A stretch of 64,000 nt of DNA, from positions 1 through 64,000 of the forward strand of contig JAHBVY010000007.1 in NCBI GenBank assembly GCA_019637265.1, in the 5' to 3' direction. The notes under the pieces were generated by a model. That model searched no databases and was not told the DNA's origin. It saw only the letters and a list, made by a program, of their open reading frames with translations. This DNA comes from Polyangiaceae bacterium (lineage in GTDB: Bacteria > Myxococcota_A > Polyangia > Polyangiales > Polyangiaceae). The position numbers and the translations under genes are program-made. Below, one piece after another: positions 8,302 through 16,337 of the stretch. The stretch's first letter is position 1; each line of letters begins with the position of its first letter.

Positions 8302-9845
8302 GGTGCCTGCGTGCGGCTAGAATCCTGCGTGCGGCTAGAATCCTGCGTGCGGCTAGAATCCTGTAGAGTCCAGCGGAGGCGCGGCCGACGCGCGGCGCCC
8401 GCCTCATCCAAGCGACGGAGCGCCGTCAGGTGCGGCGCGCCCTTCACCAGCTCCGGCTCGCGCTCAGCCTCCGCGGCGATGGCTTCCATGGCGCTGACGA
8501 AGGCGTCCAGCGTGCTCTTCGACTCCGTCTCCGTGGGCTCCACCATCATCGCGCCGCGCACCACCAGCGGGAAATACACGGTGGGCGCGTGGAAGCCGTA
8601 GTCCAAGAGGCGCTTGGCGATGTCCAGCGTCTTCACGCCGGTTCGCTGCTCCAAGGCGCGATCGGTGAACACCGCCTCGTGGAGCGGCGGTGTGTCATAG
8701 GCCAGCGGGAACGTCTCCGCGAGGCGCTTCGTCAGGTAGTTGGCGTTGAGCACCGCCATGTCACTCACCGCGCGCAGCCCCTCCGGACCCAGCTCGCGGA
8801 TGTAAGTGTAGGCGCGCACCGCCATCCCGAAGTTGCCGAGGAAGGAGCGCACCTTGCCGACGCTCTGCGGGCGATCCGGATCCACACAGAAGGCGTCGCC
8901 ATCGCGACGCACCACCGGCGTGGGCTGATACGGCGCCAGGAAGCGCTTGAACGCCACCGGCCCGGCGCCTGGCCCGCCGCCCCCGTGCGGCGTCGTGAAC
9001 GTCTTGTGCAGGTTGTACTGCATCACGTCCACGCCGGCGTCGCCCGGCCGCGCGCGGCCGAGCACCGCGTTCATGTTGGCGCCGTCCCCGTAGACGAGGC
9101 CGCCCCGCGCGTGCACCAGCGCGGCGAGCTTCGGCATCGCCTGCTCGTACAGCCCGAGGGTGTTCGGGTTGGTGAGCATCATGCCAGCGACGTCGTCCCC
9201 CGCCGCCTCCAGCGCGCGCGCCAGCACCTCCGGCTCGACCACGCCAGCGGACCCCGCCTGGAACGACTGCGTCTCGAAGCCGTTGAGCGCGCAGCTCGCC
9301 GGGTTCGTGCCGTGCGCGCTGTCCGGGATGAACACCTGGCGCGGCGCGCGCCCTGCGGCCTGATGGTGCGCGCGGATCATCATCAGCCCGGTGAGCTCAC
9401 CCTGCGCGCCCGCCGCCGGCTGCAAGCTCACCTCGTCCATCCCGGCAATTTCCGCGAGGATTTCTTGCAGGCGCACCATGATCTCGAGCGCGCCCTGCGC
9501 CAGGTGATCGGGCGTCAGCGGATGCAGCCCAGCGAAGCCGCCGAGCCGCGCCGCCCACTCGTTCACCTTGGGGTTGAACTTCATGGTGCACGAGCCGAGC
9601 GGGTAGAAGCTGGTGTCGATGGAGTAGTTCCACTGCGACAGGCGGACGAAGTGCCGGAACGCCTCGGGCTCGCTCACCTCGGGGAGGCCCGCCGGCTCAC
9701 GCCGCGCGAGCGCGCCCAACGCGACCCGTGGGTCGACCTCCGGCACGTCGAGCGGCGCGACGGACGCGCCATGCCGCCCGGCCGCCCCCAGCTCGAAGAT
9801 GGGCGGCTCGACGAACTGGATCCCTGCTCTCGCTTCTCCAGGCAC
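8298..9845 (-). CDS. gcvPB: Glycine dehydrogenase (decarboxylating) subunit 2, P-protein
   Basis: PLP-dependent subunit that decarboxylates glycine and passes aminomethyl to the lipoyl H-protein. Motifs include SQWNYSIDTSFYPLGSCTMK, FIPDSAHGTNPAS, YGDGANMNA and QYNLHKTFTTPHGGGG, with the PLP lysine at 281. At 515 residues it has the length of the split subunit 2, so a separate gcvPA must exist; none of gcvPA, gcvT or gcvH is in this window. GTG 9845 follows GAGGAGAG. Its C terminus ends in a tandem (QDSSRT)3 tail encoded by an 18-bp minisatellite, which is not part of the family fold. Confidence 0.93.
   Translation of the reverse strand: MPGEARAGIQFVEPPIFELGAAGRHGASVAPLDVPEVDPRVALGALARREPAGLPEVSEPEAFRHFVRLSQWNYSIDTSFYPLGSCTMKFNPKVNEWAARLGGFAGLHPLTPDHLAQGALEIMVRLQEILAEIAGMDEVSLQPAAGAQGELTGLMMIRAHHQAAGRAPRQVFIPDSAHGTNPASCALNGFETQSFQAGSAGVVEPEVLARALEAAGDDVAGMMLTNPNTLGLYEQAMPKLAALVHARGGLVYGDGANMNAVLGRARPGDAGVDVMQYNLHKTFTTPHGGGGPGAGPVAFKRFLAPYQPTPVVRRDGDAFCVDPDRPQSVGKVRSFLGNFGMAVRAYTYIRELGPEGLRAVSDMAVLNANYLTKRLAETFPLAYDTPPLHEAVFTDRALEQRTGVKTLDIAKRLLDYGFHAPTVYFPLVVRGAMMVEPTETESKSTLDAFVSAMEAIAAEAEREPELVKGAPHLTALRRLDEAGAARRPRLRWTLQDSSRTQDSSRTQDSSRTQAP
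8306..8359 (+). repeat. 18-bp tandem repeat, 3 exact copies, in the gcvPB 3' end
   Basis: Three exact copies of CCTGCGTGCGGCTAGAAT in a row. On the coding strand they give three QDSSRT hexapeptides just before the gcvPB stop, beside the overlapping FAH start. 18 bp preserves the frame, so copy number can vary without breaking the gene. Confidence 0.95.
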
Positions 9846-10045
9846 TTGGCTCTCCTCACTCCCGTGGGCTGTCGGTCAGCGGCCCGTGCTCGGCACCTGC
9901 GCCGAGCCGTCACCTCGCCGGGCGAACGCGCCCGATGAGCCGCTCAGTCGCCACGACTCTCGGCCGACTGTGTTGGCCGACTCCATGGGTCACATCGATC
10001 TGACGGGGCGATCCCTCGCCTCTTTTCCGTACGGTAATTTGCTGC

Positions 10046-10615
10046 TCACTCGTCCCAGCCGCCGCCTGAGGGGCCGCGCTCGAGCTCATCCGGCTTCACC
10101 GAGTCCGGGTCGGGCAGCATGTTGCGCTGCTTCACCGCGTCCCAGCTGTTGCCCGAGTCGCTCGCGCCGAGGCCCCACTCGCCGATCAGCTTGTCCTCAT
10201 CGGCGCCCTCCGGGCGGACGTACTTGAAGTAGCCCTTCCCCGAGGAGCTGGCCGAGGGGCCCACCATCCCGATTTTGTGCTCCGTCCACTCGAAGCGGAG
10301 CAAGTCGCCCACCACCTCACCGTGGAGCTCGCCCCAGGCCTCACCGCTCGTGGTGCGCCAGCGCGCGCTCACGTTCTTGCCCTCCTTGGTGAGGTGCAGG
10401 TGACCGTAGATGGGTGAGAAGTAGACGCCCGTCCAGTCCGCGCCGGTGGGCATGTCCCCGGCGGTGACCTGCGCGCGCTTCACGCCCGTGTCCGCCTTCG
10501 GACCGCAGGCCACCGCGCCCGACGCTGCCACCGTGCAGAGCAGGGTCACGCTGAGCAAGCCACCACCAAGCCTCCCGATGAGAGGCGACACCCGACTGAG
10601 CTTCGAGACCGACAT
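10046..10615 (-). CDS. Putative lipoprotein, 189 aa
   Basis: The signal sequence (LSVTLLCTVAASGAVAC) ends in a lipobox-like AVAC with Cys37. The mature part contains WTGVYFSPIYGHLHL, VSARWRT and LRFEWTEHKIG, which reads as a small beta-rich fold, and the C-terminal tail is Pro/Gly/Glu-rich. I do not recognise the family; it is probably periplasmic and lipid-anchored. ATG 10615 is chosen because it starts the signal peptide and is preceded at seven bases by TAGAGT. It is the nearest upstream gene to gcvPB on the same strand, 200 bases away. Confidence 0.65.
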   Translation of the reverse strand: MSVSKLSRVSPLIGRLGGGLLSVTLLCTVAASGAVACGPKADTGVKRAQVTAGDMPTGADWTGVYFSPIYGHLHLTKEGKNVSARWRTTSGEAWGELHGEVVGDLLRFEWTEHKIGMVGPSASSSGKGYFKYVRPEGADEDKLIGEWGLGASDSGNSWDAVKQRNMLPDPDSVKPDELERGPSGGGWDE

Positions 10616-10622
10616 GGCGGGG

Positions 10623-10628
10623 ACTCTA
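10623..10628 (-). promoter_or_regulatory. TANNNT box (TAGAGT) 7 nt before ATG 10615
   Basis: Minus-strand TAGAGT ends seven bases before the lipoprotein start; no Shine-Dalgarno site. Candidate -10 of a leaderless or near-leaderless mRNA. Confidence 0.4.
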
Positions 10629-10702
10629 CAGCCGACTCGCGCCCCAACCAAGGGCGACGCGCGTGCGACCGGGCGACGCGCTACTCGAGCGCGGGCGATG
10701 AC

Positions 10703-11824
10703 TCAAACCAGCCGGGCCCGCAGCCAGCCAAGCCAGGCTTCGGTCACGCCGAGGCGCTCCTCCAGCAGCCACCACTGACCCCCGCGCGGCGGCGTCCGGG
10801 TGGCGCTCCAGCACTTGTGGGTGGTGAGCCAAACAACGCCGTCACTGAATTTTTCCCGCGAAAGCAGCGCATCCAGCCCCGCGTGGTCTGGTCCCAGCCA
10901 CACCCGCTCCGGAAGCACCCCCAGCGCCTCGAGCTGCGACAGCACCCGCTCCGGCCGCGCGATCGCCAGGGCGACGTGGACCCGCTGCCCCAAGAGCCAA
11001 GGGAGCTCTCGACAGCTTACATGACCATACCCCAGGGGGTGTGCCCGAGTGACATGGCTCAGCTCCCGCGTGAAGGTCGCCTCGTTTTTAGACAATGTCA
11101 CTGACGTATGGCTCTGAGCCTCACTGAGTTCAGCCTGCGGCGCGCGGCGCAGCGAGACCACGCCATCGCACGCCGCGAGCAGCCGCGCCCGATCCGCGCG
11201 CGAGTCACCGAGCGGCGGACAGCGCCCAGAGCCCCAAGGTGCCTCCGCGTCCACCACCAAGAGCGACGCAGCCACCCGCTCCGGCGCCGCCTGGAGCAAG
11301 CCATCCACCACGATGACCCCGGGCACCTCGAGCGCCTCACCCTCCAAAGTACGCGCTGCCAGGGCGAGCGCTGCCTGCCAGGCAGCGCCGGCTCGCGCCG
11401 GCTGGACGCGCTGGTACCAAGCGCCCGTCCCACGGGAGATCACGGGGATGCGCTGGGGCGCGAGCCGCCGCGCGGCGAGGCGCGCCTCGTCACCGACCCA
11501 GCGCACATCGTCACTTTCACTAACGATGAACGGCCGCCGCGCGCGCCCACCATAGCCGTGCGTCACGAACGCCACGGGGTGGCCCAGCGCGCGGAGGCGC
11601 TCAGCGACGGCGAGCGCCAGGGGAGTGCACCCAGAGCCGCCCAGCGTGGCCCCCCCAACCCCCACGATCGAAAAACCACGCGGCAATTCAAGCGCCCTGA
11701 CCGGCGTCGCCAGGTGCCGCCACAGCGCTGAGGCTGGCCACAGCACGCTCCGGGTGATCCGCGCCTCAGCGCCCGCCTCGAGCACCGCCGCAGCCCCCCG
11801 CCGGACGCCACGACCGCCAATCAA
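10703..11824 (-). CDS. LpxK-like protein (tetraacyldisaccharide 4'-kinase family), probably inactive
   Basis: The overall layout follows LpxK, the inner-membrane kinase that phosphorylates the lipid A precursor: FSIVGVGGATLGGSGCTPLA, FVTHGYGGRARRP, WVGDEARLAARR and a C-terminal region with VWLGPDHAGLD and VWLTTHKC. Key residues are lost. The P-loop, normally GGTGKTP, reads GGSGCTP, so the nucleotide-binding Lys is Cys66. The acidic DDGFQH motif reads VDGLLQAA at 173-180. It starts at a TTG overlapping the hemC stop (TTGA), so it is translationally coupled as the last gene of the heme operon. It is either an inactive homologue with another role or a misassigned relative; a canonical lpxK would be needed elsewhere. 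Confidence 0.75.
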   Translation of the reverse strand: MIGGRGVRRGAAAVLEAGAEARITRSVLWPASALWRHLATPVRALELPRGFSIVGVGGATLGGSGCTPLALAVAERLRALGHPVAFVTHGYGGRARRPFIVSESDDVRWVGDEARLAARRLAPQRIPVISRGTGAWYQRVQPARAGAAWQAALALAARTLEGEALEVPGVIVVDGLLQAAPERVAASLLVVDAEAPWGSGRCPPLGDSRADRARLLAACDGVVSLRRAPQAELSEAQSHTSVTLSKNEATFTRELSHVTRAHPLGYGHVSCRELPWLLGQRVHVALAIARPERVLSQLEALGVLPERVWLGPDHAGLDALLSREKFSDGVVWLTTHKCWSATRTPPRGGQWWLLEERLGVTEAWLGWLRARLV

Positions 11825-12723
11825 CCCGCGCGCAGCTCCTCGCCGAGCTTCACCCCGAGGGCGTCCGCCGCTTCATCGCTGGCTGGCCACGGCGCGACGA
11901 GCTCACGCTGCCGGAGCCGCGAGCCATCGGGCTCCGCCAGCAGCCCCCGGAGCCGGAGCGCATCCCCCACCCGCTCGGCGAAGGCGGCCACCGGCACCTG
12001 ACAGCTGCCCTCCACCGCGCGCAGCACCCCACGCTCAGCGGCTACCCGGCGGCTCGTCTCCACGTGCTGGAGCGGCGCGAGCAAGGCCCTGAGCTCTTCA
12101 TCAGCTTCACTGACCTCAATCGCCAAGGCGCCTTGGCCCCCGGCGGGCAGCACCTGCTCGGCGCTCAGGTACTCGCTGATACGCTCCGCCAAGCCCAGGC
12201 GGTGGAGCCCGGCGGCGGCGAGCACGATGGCGTCCACCTCCCCCGCTTCACACTTGCGGAGCCGAGTGTCCACGTTGCCGCGCAGCGGGGAGAACCTCAG
12301 GTCGGGCCGCGCCCTCGCGAGCTGCACCTGACGCCGCAGGGAGCTCGTGCCCACGCGCGCCCCCTCCGGCAGCTCCGTGAGCGGGCCGCCGCTCCGCGTC
12401 ACCAGGGCGTCCCGTGGATCTTCCCGTACGGGAACACAGGCCACGGTGAGCCCCGGCGCGAGCTCGGCGGGCAGATCCTTCATCGAGTGGACGGCGAGCC
12501 GCGCGCGACCATCCAAGAGGGCCTCCTCTATCTCCTTGATGAACAGGCCCTTGCCGCCAATCTGGCTGAGCGCGCGGTCTTGGATTTTATCCCCCGTGGT
12601 GGTGACGTGCAGCTCCTCCACCGTGACCTCGGGGCGCGCTTCGGTCAGCGTACGGAGCCAAGCCCGCGCCTGGGCCAAGGCCAGGGCGCTCCTGCGCGTG
12701 GCGACCGTCAACACCAGGCTCAT
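11821..12723 (-). CDS. hemC: Hydroxymethylbilane synthase (porphobilinogen deaminase)
   Basis: Cytosolic enzyme that joins four porphobilinogens into hydroxymethylbilane. The sequence has the N-terminal LTVATRRSALALAQA, HVTTTGDKIQDRALSQIGGKGLF, HSMKDLPAELAPGL, GTSSLRRQVQL, LRGNVDTRLRK and the cofactor-binding EGSCQVPVAAF with Cys241, which carries the dipyrromethane primer. Length (300 aa) is normal. It lies 90 bases downstream of hemA on the same strand, with the LpxK-like gene overlapping its stop codon. Confidence 0.96.
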   Translation of the reverse strand: MSLVLTVATRRSALALAQARAWLRTLTEARPEVTVEELHVTTTGDKIQDRALSQIGGKGLFIKEIEEALLDGRARLAVHSMKDLPAELAPGLTVACVPVREDPRDALVTRSGGPLTELPEGARVGTSSLRRQVQLARARPDLRFSPLRGNVDTRLRKCEAGEVDAIVLAAAGLHRLGLAERISEYLSAEQVLPAGGQGALAIEVSEADEELRALLAPLQHVETSRRVAAERGVLRAVEGSCQVPVAAFAERVGDALRLRGLLAEPDGSRLRQRELVAPWPASDEAADALGVKLGEELRAG

Positions 12724-12813
12724 GCCGGCTCTGTCCCCCAGGCGCGCGCGGCCGTCAACGGCGCATCCAAGACGTCGCGGACGCGCTGCCGTCCGGACAT
12801 CGCTCAGCGCTCA

Positions 12814-14163
12814 TCACTCGGAGTCCGTCGCAGGGTCACGCGCGGCGCCGAGCTCCTCCGAAGGCGCCGCGCGCTCCAGCTCGAACAGCTCCTTCACGGA
12901 GCCGATCAGCTCCTCCAACCGCGCGCCGTCGTCGCGCGCCGTCGCCGCCTCGCGCAGGCGCTGGCTCGGGGTGTGGGTGAGCTTGTTCAACGCCGAGTCC
13001 ACCATGCGCTCGAGCGCCGCGCGCTCGGCCTCCCCCAAGTGCTTCAGCTTGCCGCGCAGCGAGCGGTCGAGCTCCGCCGCCAAGACCCTGCCGAACGCCT
13101 CGCGCAGCGCGAGGATCACCGGCGTGACCTGGGCCGCCTCCGCCCAACGATCGTAGCCGCGCGCGGCCTCCTCCACGATCTGCTCGGCCAGCGCCGCCTC
13201 TTGCCGTCGCGCCTCCTGACTCCCCTGCGCGATGCGCGAGAAGTCGTCGATGTTGTAGACGAAGACGTTGTCCGCCAGCTCGCACTGCGGATCCACGTCG
13301 CGCGGCACCGCCAGGTCGATGAAGAACAGGCTGCGCCCGCGGCGCGGGCGCCGCACCCGCTTCACCAGCTCCAAGTCCACCACGTAACCCGGCGCGCTGG
13401 TGCTGGAGACGACCACGTCAGCCTCCGTCAGCACCTGCTCGAGCTCACCGAAGCTCCGCCCGCGCCCGCCCACCTCCGCGCACAGCTCGGCCACGCGCGC
13501 TGGGTTGCGGCCCACCACCACCATCTCGGCGCCGCTCTGGCGGAGCAGCTTCGCCACCGCCAGCGCCATCTCCCCGGCGCCGAGCAGCGCCACCGTGCGC
13601 TTCGAGAGCTCCCCGAAGATCTGCTGGGCGAGGTCCACCGCGACGCTCGGCACGCTGACCATCCCAGCGCCGATCGCCGTTTCCGTGCGGATACGCTTGG
13701 CGGCGCGCAGCGCGCGGGGCACCACCTGGCCCAGCTCGCCCCCGATGGTCCCCGCCTGCTGGGCCGCCTCGTAGGCGTCCTTCACCTGACCCAAGATCTG
13801 CGGCTCCCCCACCACCAAGGAGTCGAGCGAGGCCGCGACCCGGAACAGGTGCCGCACGCCCTCCGCCCCGGGGTAGGCGTAGAGGTGCGGCAGCACCCCC
13901 GGCGCGCGCTCGTTCAGGTGCGTTTGGATCGCGCGGAGCGCCGCCTCCGCGTCGGCGCCCGACGCCACCGCGGCGACCACCTCCAGCCGGTTGCAGGTGG
14001 AGATCACCATCACCTCACCGAGCACCGGCGCCTCACGCAGGGTGCGGAGGAGCCGAGGCAGCTCCTCTGACGAGACCGCCAGGCGCTCACGCACGTCGAT
14101 GGGCGCCGTGCGATGGGAGAGGCCCACGACGACGATCACGCGCGCCACCTCGAAGCTGGGCAC
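12814..14163 (-). CDS. hemA: Glutamyl-tRNA reductase
   Basis: NADPH-dependent enzyme that reduces glutamyl-tRNA to glutamate-1-semialdehyde, the first step of C5 heme synthesis; hemL for the next step is at 31.1 kb. Signatures: VVGLSHRTAPIDVRER, the nucleophilic Cys57 in STCNRLE, VVGEPQILGQVKDAY, the NADPH-binding LLGAGEMALAVAKLL and VVSSTSAPGYV. The acidic C-terminal extension (ERAAPSEELGAARDPATDSE) is outside the fold. The start may be GTG 14163, 14148 or 14139; GAGGTG lies suitably before 14139. The order ccsA/hemX-like, hemA, hemC is a common heme operon. Confidence 0.95.
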   Translation of the reverse strand: MPSFEVARVIVVVGLSHRTAPIDVRERLAVSSEELPRLLRTLREAPVLGEVMVISTCNRLEVVAAVASGADAEAALRAIQTHLNERAPGVLPHLYAYPGAEGVRHLFRVAASLDSLVVGEPQILGQVKDAYEAAQQAGTIGGELGQVVPRALRAAKRIRTETAIGAGMVSVPSVAVDLAQQIFGELSKRTVALLGAGEMALAVAKLLRQSGAEMVVVGRNPARVAELCAEVGGRGRSFGELEQVLTEADVVVSSTSAPGYVVDLELVKRVRRPRRGRSLFFIDLAVPRDVDPQCELADNVFVYNIDDFSRIAQGSQEARRQEAALAEQIVEEAARGYDRWAEAAQVTPVILALREAFGRVLAAELDRSLRGKLKHLGEAERAALERMVDSALNKLTHTPSQRLREAATARDDGARLEELIGSVKELFELERAAPSEELGAARDPATDSE

Positions 14164-14227
14164 GACGCGAGGCGTCCCTCCGTCAGGCGCCCATGAGACG
14201 TAGCGCTGACGAAATAGCGATGGGCGG

Positions 14228-15043
14228 TCACAAGAGCCCCCGGGCGGCGCTCACGACGTACGACGTGAGCACCAGCATCAGGCCGATCACCCCCGCCAAG
14301 GTGCCGTAGGCCGCGCGCCGCCCGCGCCAACCCGCGAGCCCCCGCAGCACCAGCACCACCGCCACCACCACCCAGGTGACGTAGGCGAGCGCCGCCCGCA
14401 GCTGCTGCACCGCGCCCGCCTGGCTCAGCTGCGTCGAGAAGGCAGCGCCCGTGACGACCCCCAACGTGAGCAAGATGAAGCCCGCCACCAAGAGCCGATG
14501 CTCGGTGCGATCCAAGGTATCGAGCGCGGGCATGCGAGAGATGCCGCCGAGCCTCCGCTTGGCCTTCAGCCGCCGCTCTTGCAAGAGGTAGGACAGCCCC
14601 GCGGCCCCCGCCATCAGGAACAGGCCGAAGCCGAGCAGGTTGGCGGTGACGTGGGCCGCGAGCAGCGAGCGCGACACCGGCTCACTCGGCGGCCCCGCGC
14701 GGACGAACTGCGCGCCGACCATGAAGCTCAGCCCCAGCGGGCTGATGATGACGCCCATGGCGTCGATGCGGAGCCGGAGCCTGAGCGCCAAGAACACCCA
14801 GCAGGCGATCAGCGCGGAGGCGCTGAGGGCGTACTGGAGCGACTCCACGGGGGACACCTGGGTCACCCAGCTCGCGGCGAAGATGTGCGCGGCGTGCGCC
14901 ACGCTCGCGGCGCCGAGCACCCGCGGCCCGCTCTTGGCCGACTGCGCCACGCCCGTGCGCCCCAAGTCCACCAAGAACAAGGTGGCGGCCACGGAGTACA
15001 GCACCACCCCAAGGTAGAACGAGACACTGATGAGCCACGTCAT
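14228..15043 (-). CDS. Cytochrome c assembly (CcsA/HemX-like) integral membrane protein
   Basis: 271 residues with about eight hydrophobic segments, for example SFYLGVVLYSVAATLFLVDL and FILLTLGVVTGAAF, as in the CcsA/HemX family of heme-handling proteins. HemX homologues next to hemA are thought to influence heme synthesis or glutamyl-tRNA reductase level, and CcsA proteins deliver heme for cytochrome c; the sequence alone does not decide. The WWD signature typical of full CcsA is not seen, which favours HemX. ATG 15043 is four bases from the stop of the preceding gene, so the two are co-transcribed. Confidence 0.8.
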   Translation of the reverse strand: MTWLISVSFYLGVVLYSVAATLFLVDLGRTGVAQSAKSGPRVLGAASVAHAAHIFAASWVTQVSPVESLQYALSASALIACWVFLALRLRLRIDAMGVIISPLGLSFMVGAQFVRAGPPSEPVSRSLLAAHVTANLLGFGLFLMAGAAGLSYLLQERRLKAKRRLGGISRMPALDTLDRTEHRLLVAGFILLTLGVVTGAAFSTQLSQAGAVQQLRAALAYVTWVVVAVVLVLRGLAGWRGRRAAYGTLAGVIGLMLVLTSYVVSAARGLL

Positions 15044-15047
15044 GAGG

Positions 15048-15455
15048 TCACTCGAGGTTCTTCATCAGGAAGTTCGCGAGCAAATCTTCGTCGTTGGACG
15101 ACTCGGGGGCCAGCGCCTCACGTCGCACCCTCCCCGTGATGTGCGCGTCGAAGCTGCCGACCGGCAGCCCGAGCCACCCGGGGACCACCTCGAAGGCGTA
15201 CTCACCCCACACCATCGAGCTCTCGAACAGCTCCGCCCCAGCGGCCTCCAGCGCGCCTCGTTCGCGCACCTTACCGACGACGCCATACACGTCCTCACCG
15301 CTGGTCACCTCGCCGAGCACGCGCACCGCCTCCGTGAGCGTGTAGCGGCGCCCCTCGGCCTTGATCACGAGCTCGCTCCGCGTGAGCTCCACGCGATCTT
15401 CAGCGATCCAGCCGTCGAGCGCTGCTTGTGGGAAGAAGACACGGTTCGAGCCCAT
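15048..15455 (-). CDS. Conserved hypothetical protein, first gene of the heme operon, 135 aa
   Basis: Soluble protein starting MGSNRVFFPQAALDGWI and continuing EDRVELTRSELVI, YTLTEAVRVL and a C-terminal GSFDAHITGRVRRE. It has no signal peptide or membrane segment. I do not recognise a named family. It leads the minus-strand operon hypothetical, hemX-like, hemA, hemC, lpxK-like with only four bases to the next gene, so a role in heme or envelope metabolism is a guess from context. TATGCT lies eight bases before ATG 15455 with no Shine-Dalgarno site. Confidence 0.75.
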   Translation of the reverse strand: MGSNRVFFPQAALDGWIAEDRVELTRSELVIKAEGRRYTLTEAVRVLGEVTSGEDVYGVVGKVRERGALEAAGAELFESSMVWGEYAFEVVPGWLGLPVGSFDAHITGRVRREALAPESSNDEDLLANFLMKNLE

Positions 15456-15463
15456 GTGCCCCG

Positions 15464-15469
15464 AGCATA
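15464..15469 (-). promoter_or_regulatory. TANNNT box (TATGCT) 8 nt before the heme operon
   Basis: Minus-strand TATGCT, eight bases before ATG 15455. Candidate -10 for the whole hypothetical-hemX-hemA-hemC-lpxK-like operon. Confidence 0.5.
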
Positions 15470-15583
15470 CACGAGACCTCGAACCATGCCGCTGGCATCA
15501 CCCGCCGGGCTGACCGAAGCCCTGGCCCCAAGCTTGTCTTGCGCCTTGCGCCGCGCGGCTCGCTGCACCACACCCGCCCCAGG

Positions 15584-16210
15584 ATGATACCGAGCCTGCG
15601 AGCGGTGTATGACGAGCTCACCGAGCGCGCGACCGAGCCACCCTGGAGCACCCGCTGCCAGCAGCTCCGCGCGGAGCTCGTCGCGCGCTGCGGCGGCTTC
15701 GAGCCGGATCACCCCGCGGCCGCGGCGCGCGACGCCGCGTCCCTGGAGCACGCCCTGGTCGCCGGGGGTCTGGCGCGCGCGATCGGCGCCGAGCTCCACG
15801 ACCCGAGCGAGCGCGCGGAGGCGCTCGCCATCGCCGGCGCCATCCCGGCGCTGCTCCTGATGGAGGACCACGCGGGGCTGCTCGTCGCGCATGACGTGTG
15901 GAGCGGCGCCGCGTGGTGGATCGCGCCGGGGGACGACGTGGGGCGCGACCTTCGACCGCAGCTCCGAGATCCACCGCTCGTCCAATGTCGCCTGGTGGTG
16001 ACCGACGCGGGCGCCGCGCTGCTGCCCGGGGTGGTGTTCCACGCGGCGGACGCGGTGGAGACCATCCAGCACACCCTCGCCCGCGCCGCCGAGCTCCAGC
16101 TGAGCACGGCGCAGGTGTTCGAGGCCCTGCTGCGGATGGAGCACCGCTTCCACAGCCACACCCGGATCAAGGTCAGCTACGCTTACCGTGCCGAGGTGCT
16201 CAGCGGCTGA
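15584..16210 (+). CDS. Hypothetical protein, 208 aa
   Basis: ATG 15584 begins MIPSLRAVYDELTERATEP; the frame is open further upstream but that part overlaps the divergent operon promoter and has shadow-like composition. The protein is soluble, Ala/Leu-rich, with helical segments (DAASLEHALVAGGLARAIGAEL) and a C terminus AQVFEALLRMEHRFHSHTRI. No motif or family is recognised. Divergent from the heme operon. Confidence 0.65.
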   Translation: MIPSLRAVYDELTERATEPPWSTRCQQLRAELVARCGGFEPDHPAAAARDAASLEHALVAGGLARAIGAELHDPSERAEALAIAGAIPALLLMEDHAGLLVAHDVWSGAAWWIAPGDDVGRDLRPQLRDPPLVQCRLVVTDAGAALLPGVVFHAADAVETIQHTLARAAELQLSTAQVFEALLRMEHRFHSHTRIKVSYAYRAEVLSG

Positions 16211-16255
16211 CGGATCCAGTCAGCGCTCATGACGGCGCGCACAGCGCCACCCGGC

Positions 16256-16305
16256 GCCAGGAGCCTAGCGCGGCGCCGCCCGATGCCAGGAGCCTAGCGC
16301 GGCGC
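16256..16305 (+). repeat. 21-bp direct repeat pair downstream of the hypothetical gene
   Basis: Two identical 21-bp units, core CCAGGAGCCTAGCGCGGCGC, at 16256-16276 and 16285-16305, separated by 8 bases, between convergent genes. A dispersed C/A motif follows 12 bases later. Confidence 0.75.
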
Positions 16306-16317
16306 TCGCAGCACCTC

Positions 16318-16337
16318 GCCAAACCCCCCAAACCCGC
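16318..16337 (+). repeat. Dispersed C/A motif abutting the LysM gene stop codon
   Basis: GCCAAACCCCCCAAACCCGC ends exactly at the base before the minus-strand stop codon (16338-16340) of the LysM gene. Confidence 0.65.

Noticed and set aside
8430..9938. 502-codon plus-strand ORF opposite gcvPB
   Set aside because: Antisense shadow of gcvPB; no motif, Arg/His-rich composition.
9846..10045. Glycine riboswitch before gcvPB
   Set aside because: I could not recognise the conserved glycine aptamer core in this gap; gcvPB has an ordinary Shine-Dalgarno site.
12064..14070. 668-codon plus-strand ORF opposite hemC and hemA
   Set aside because: Spans two real genes on the other strand and has shadow composition.
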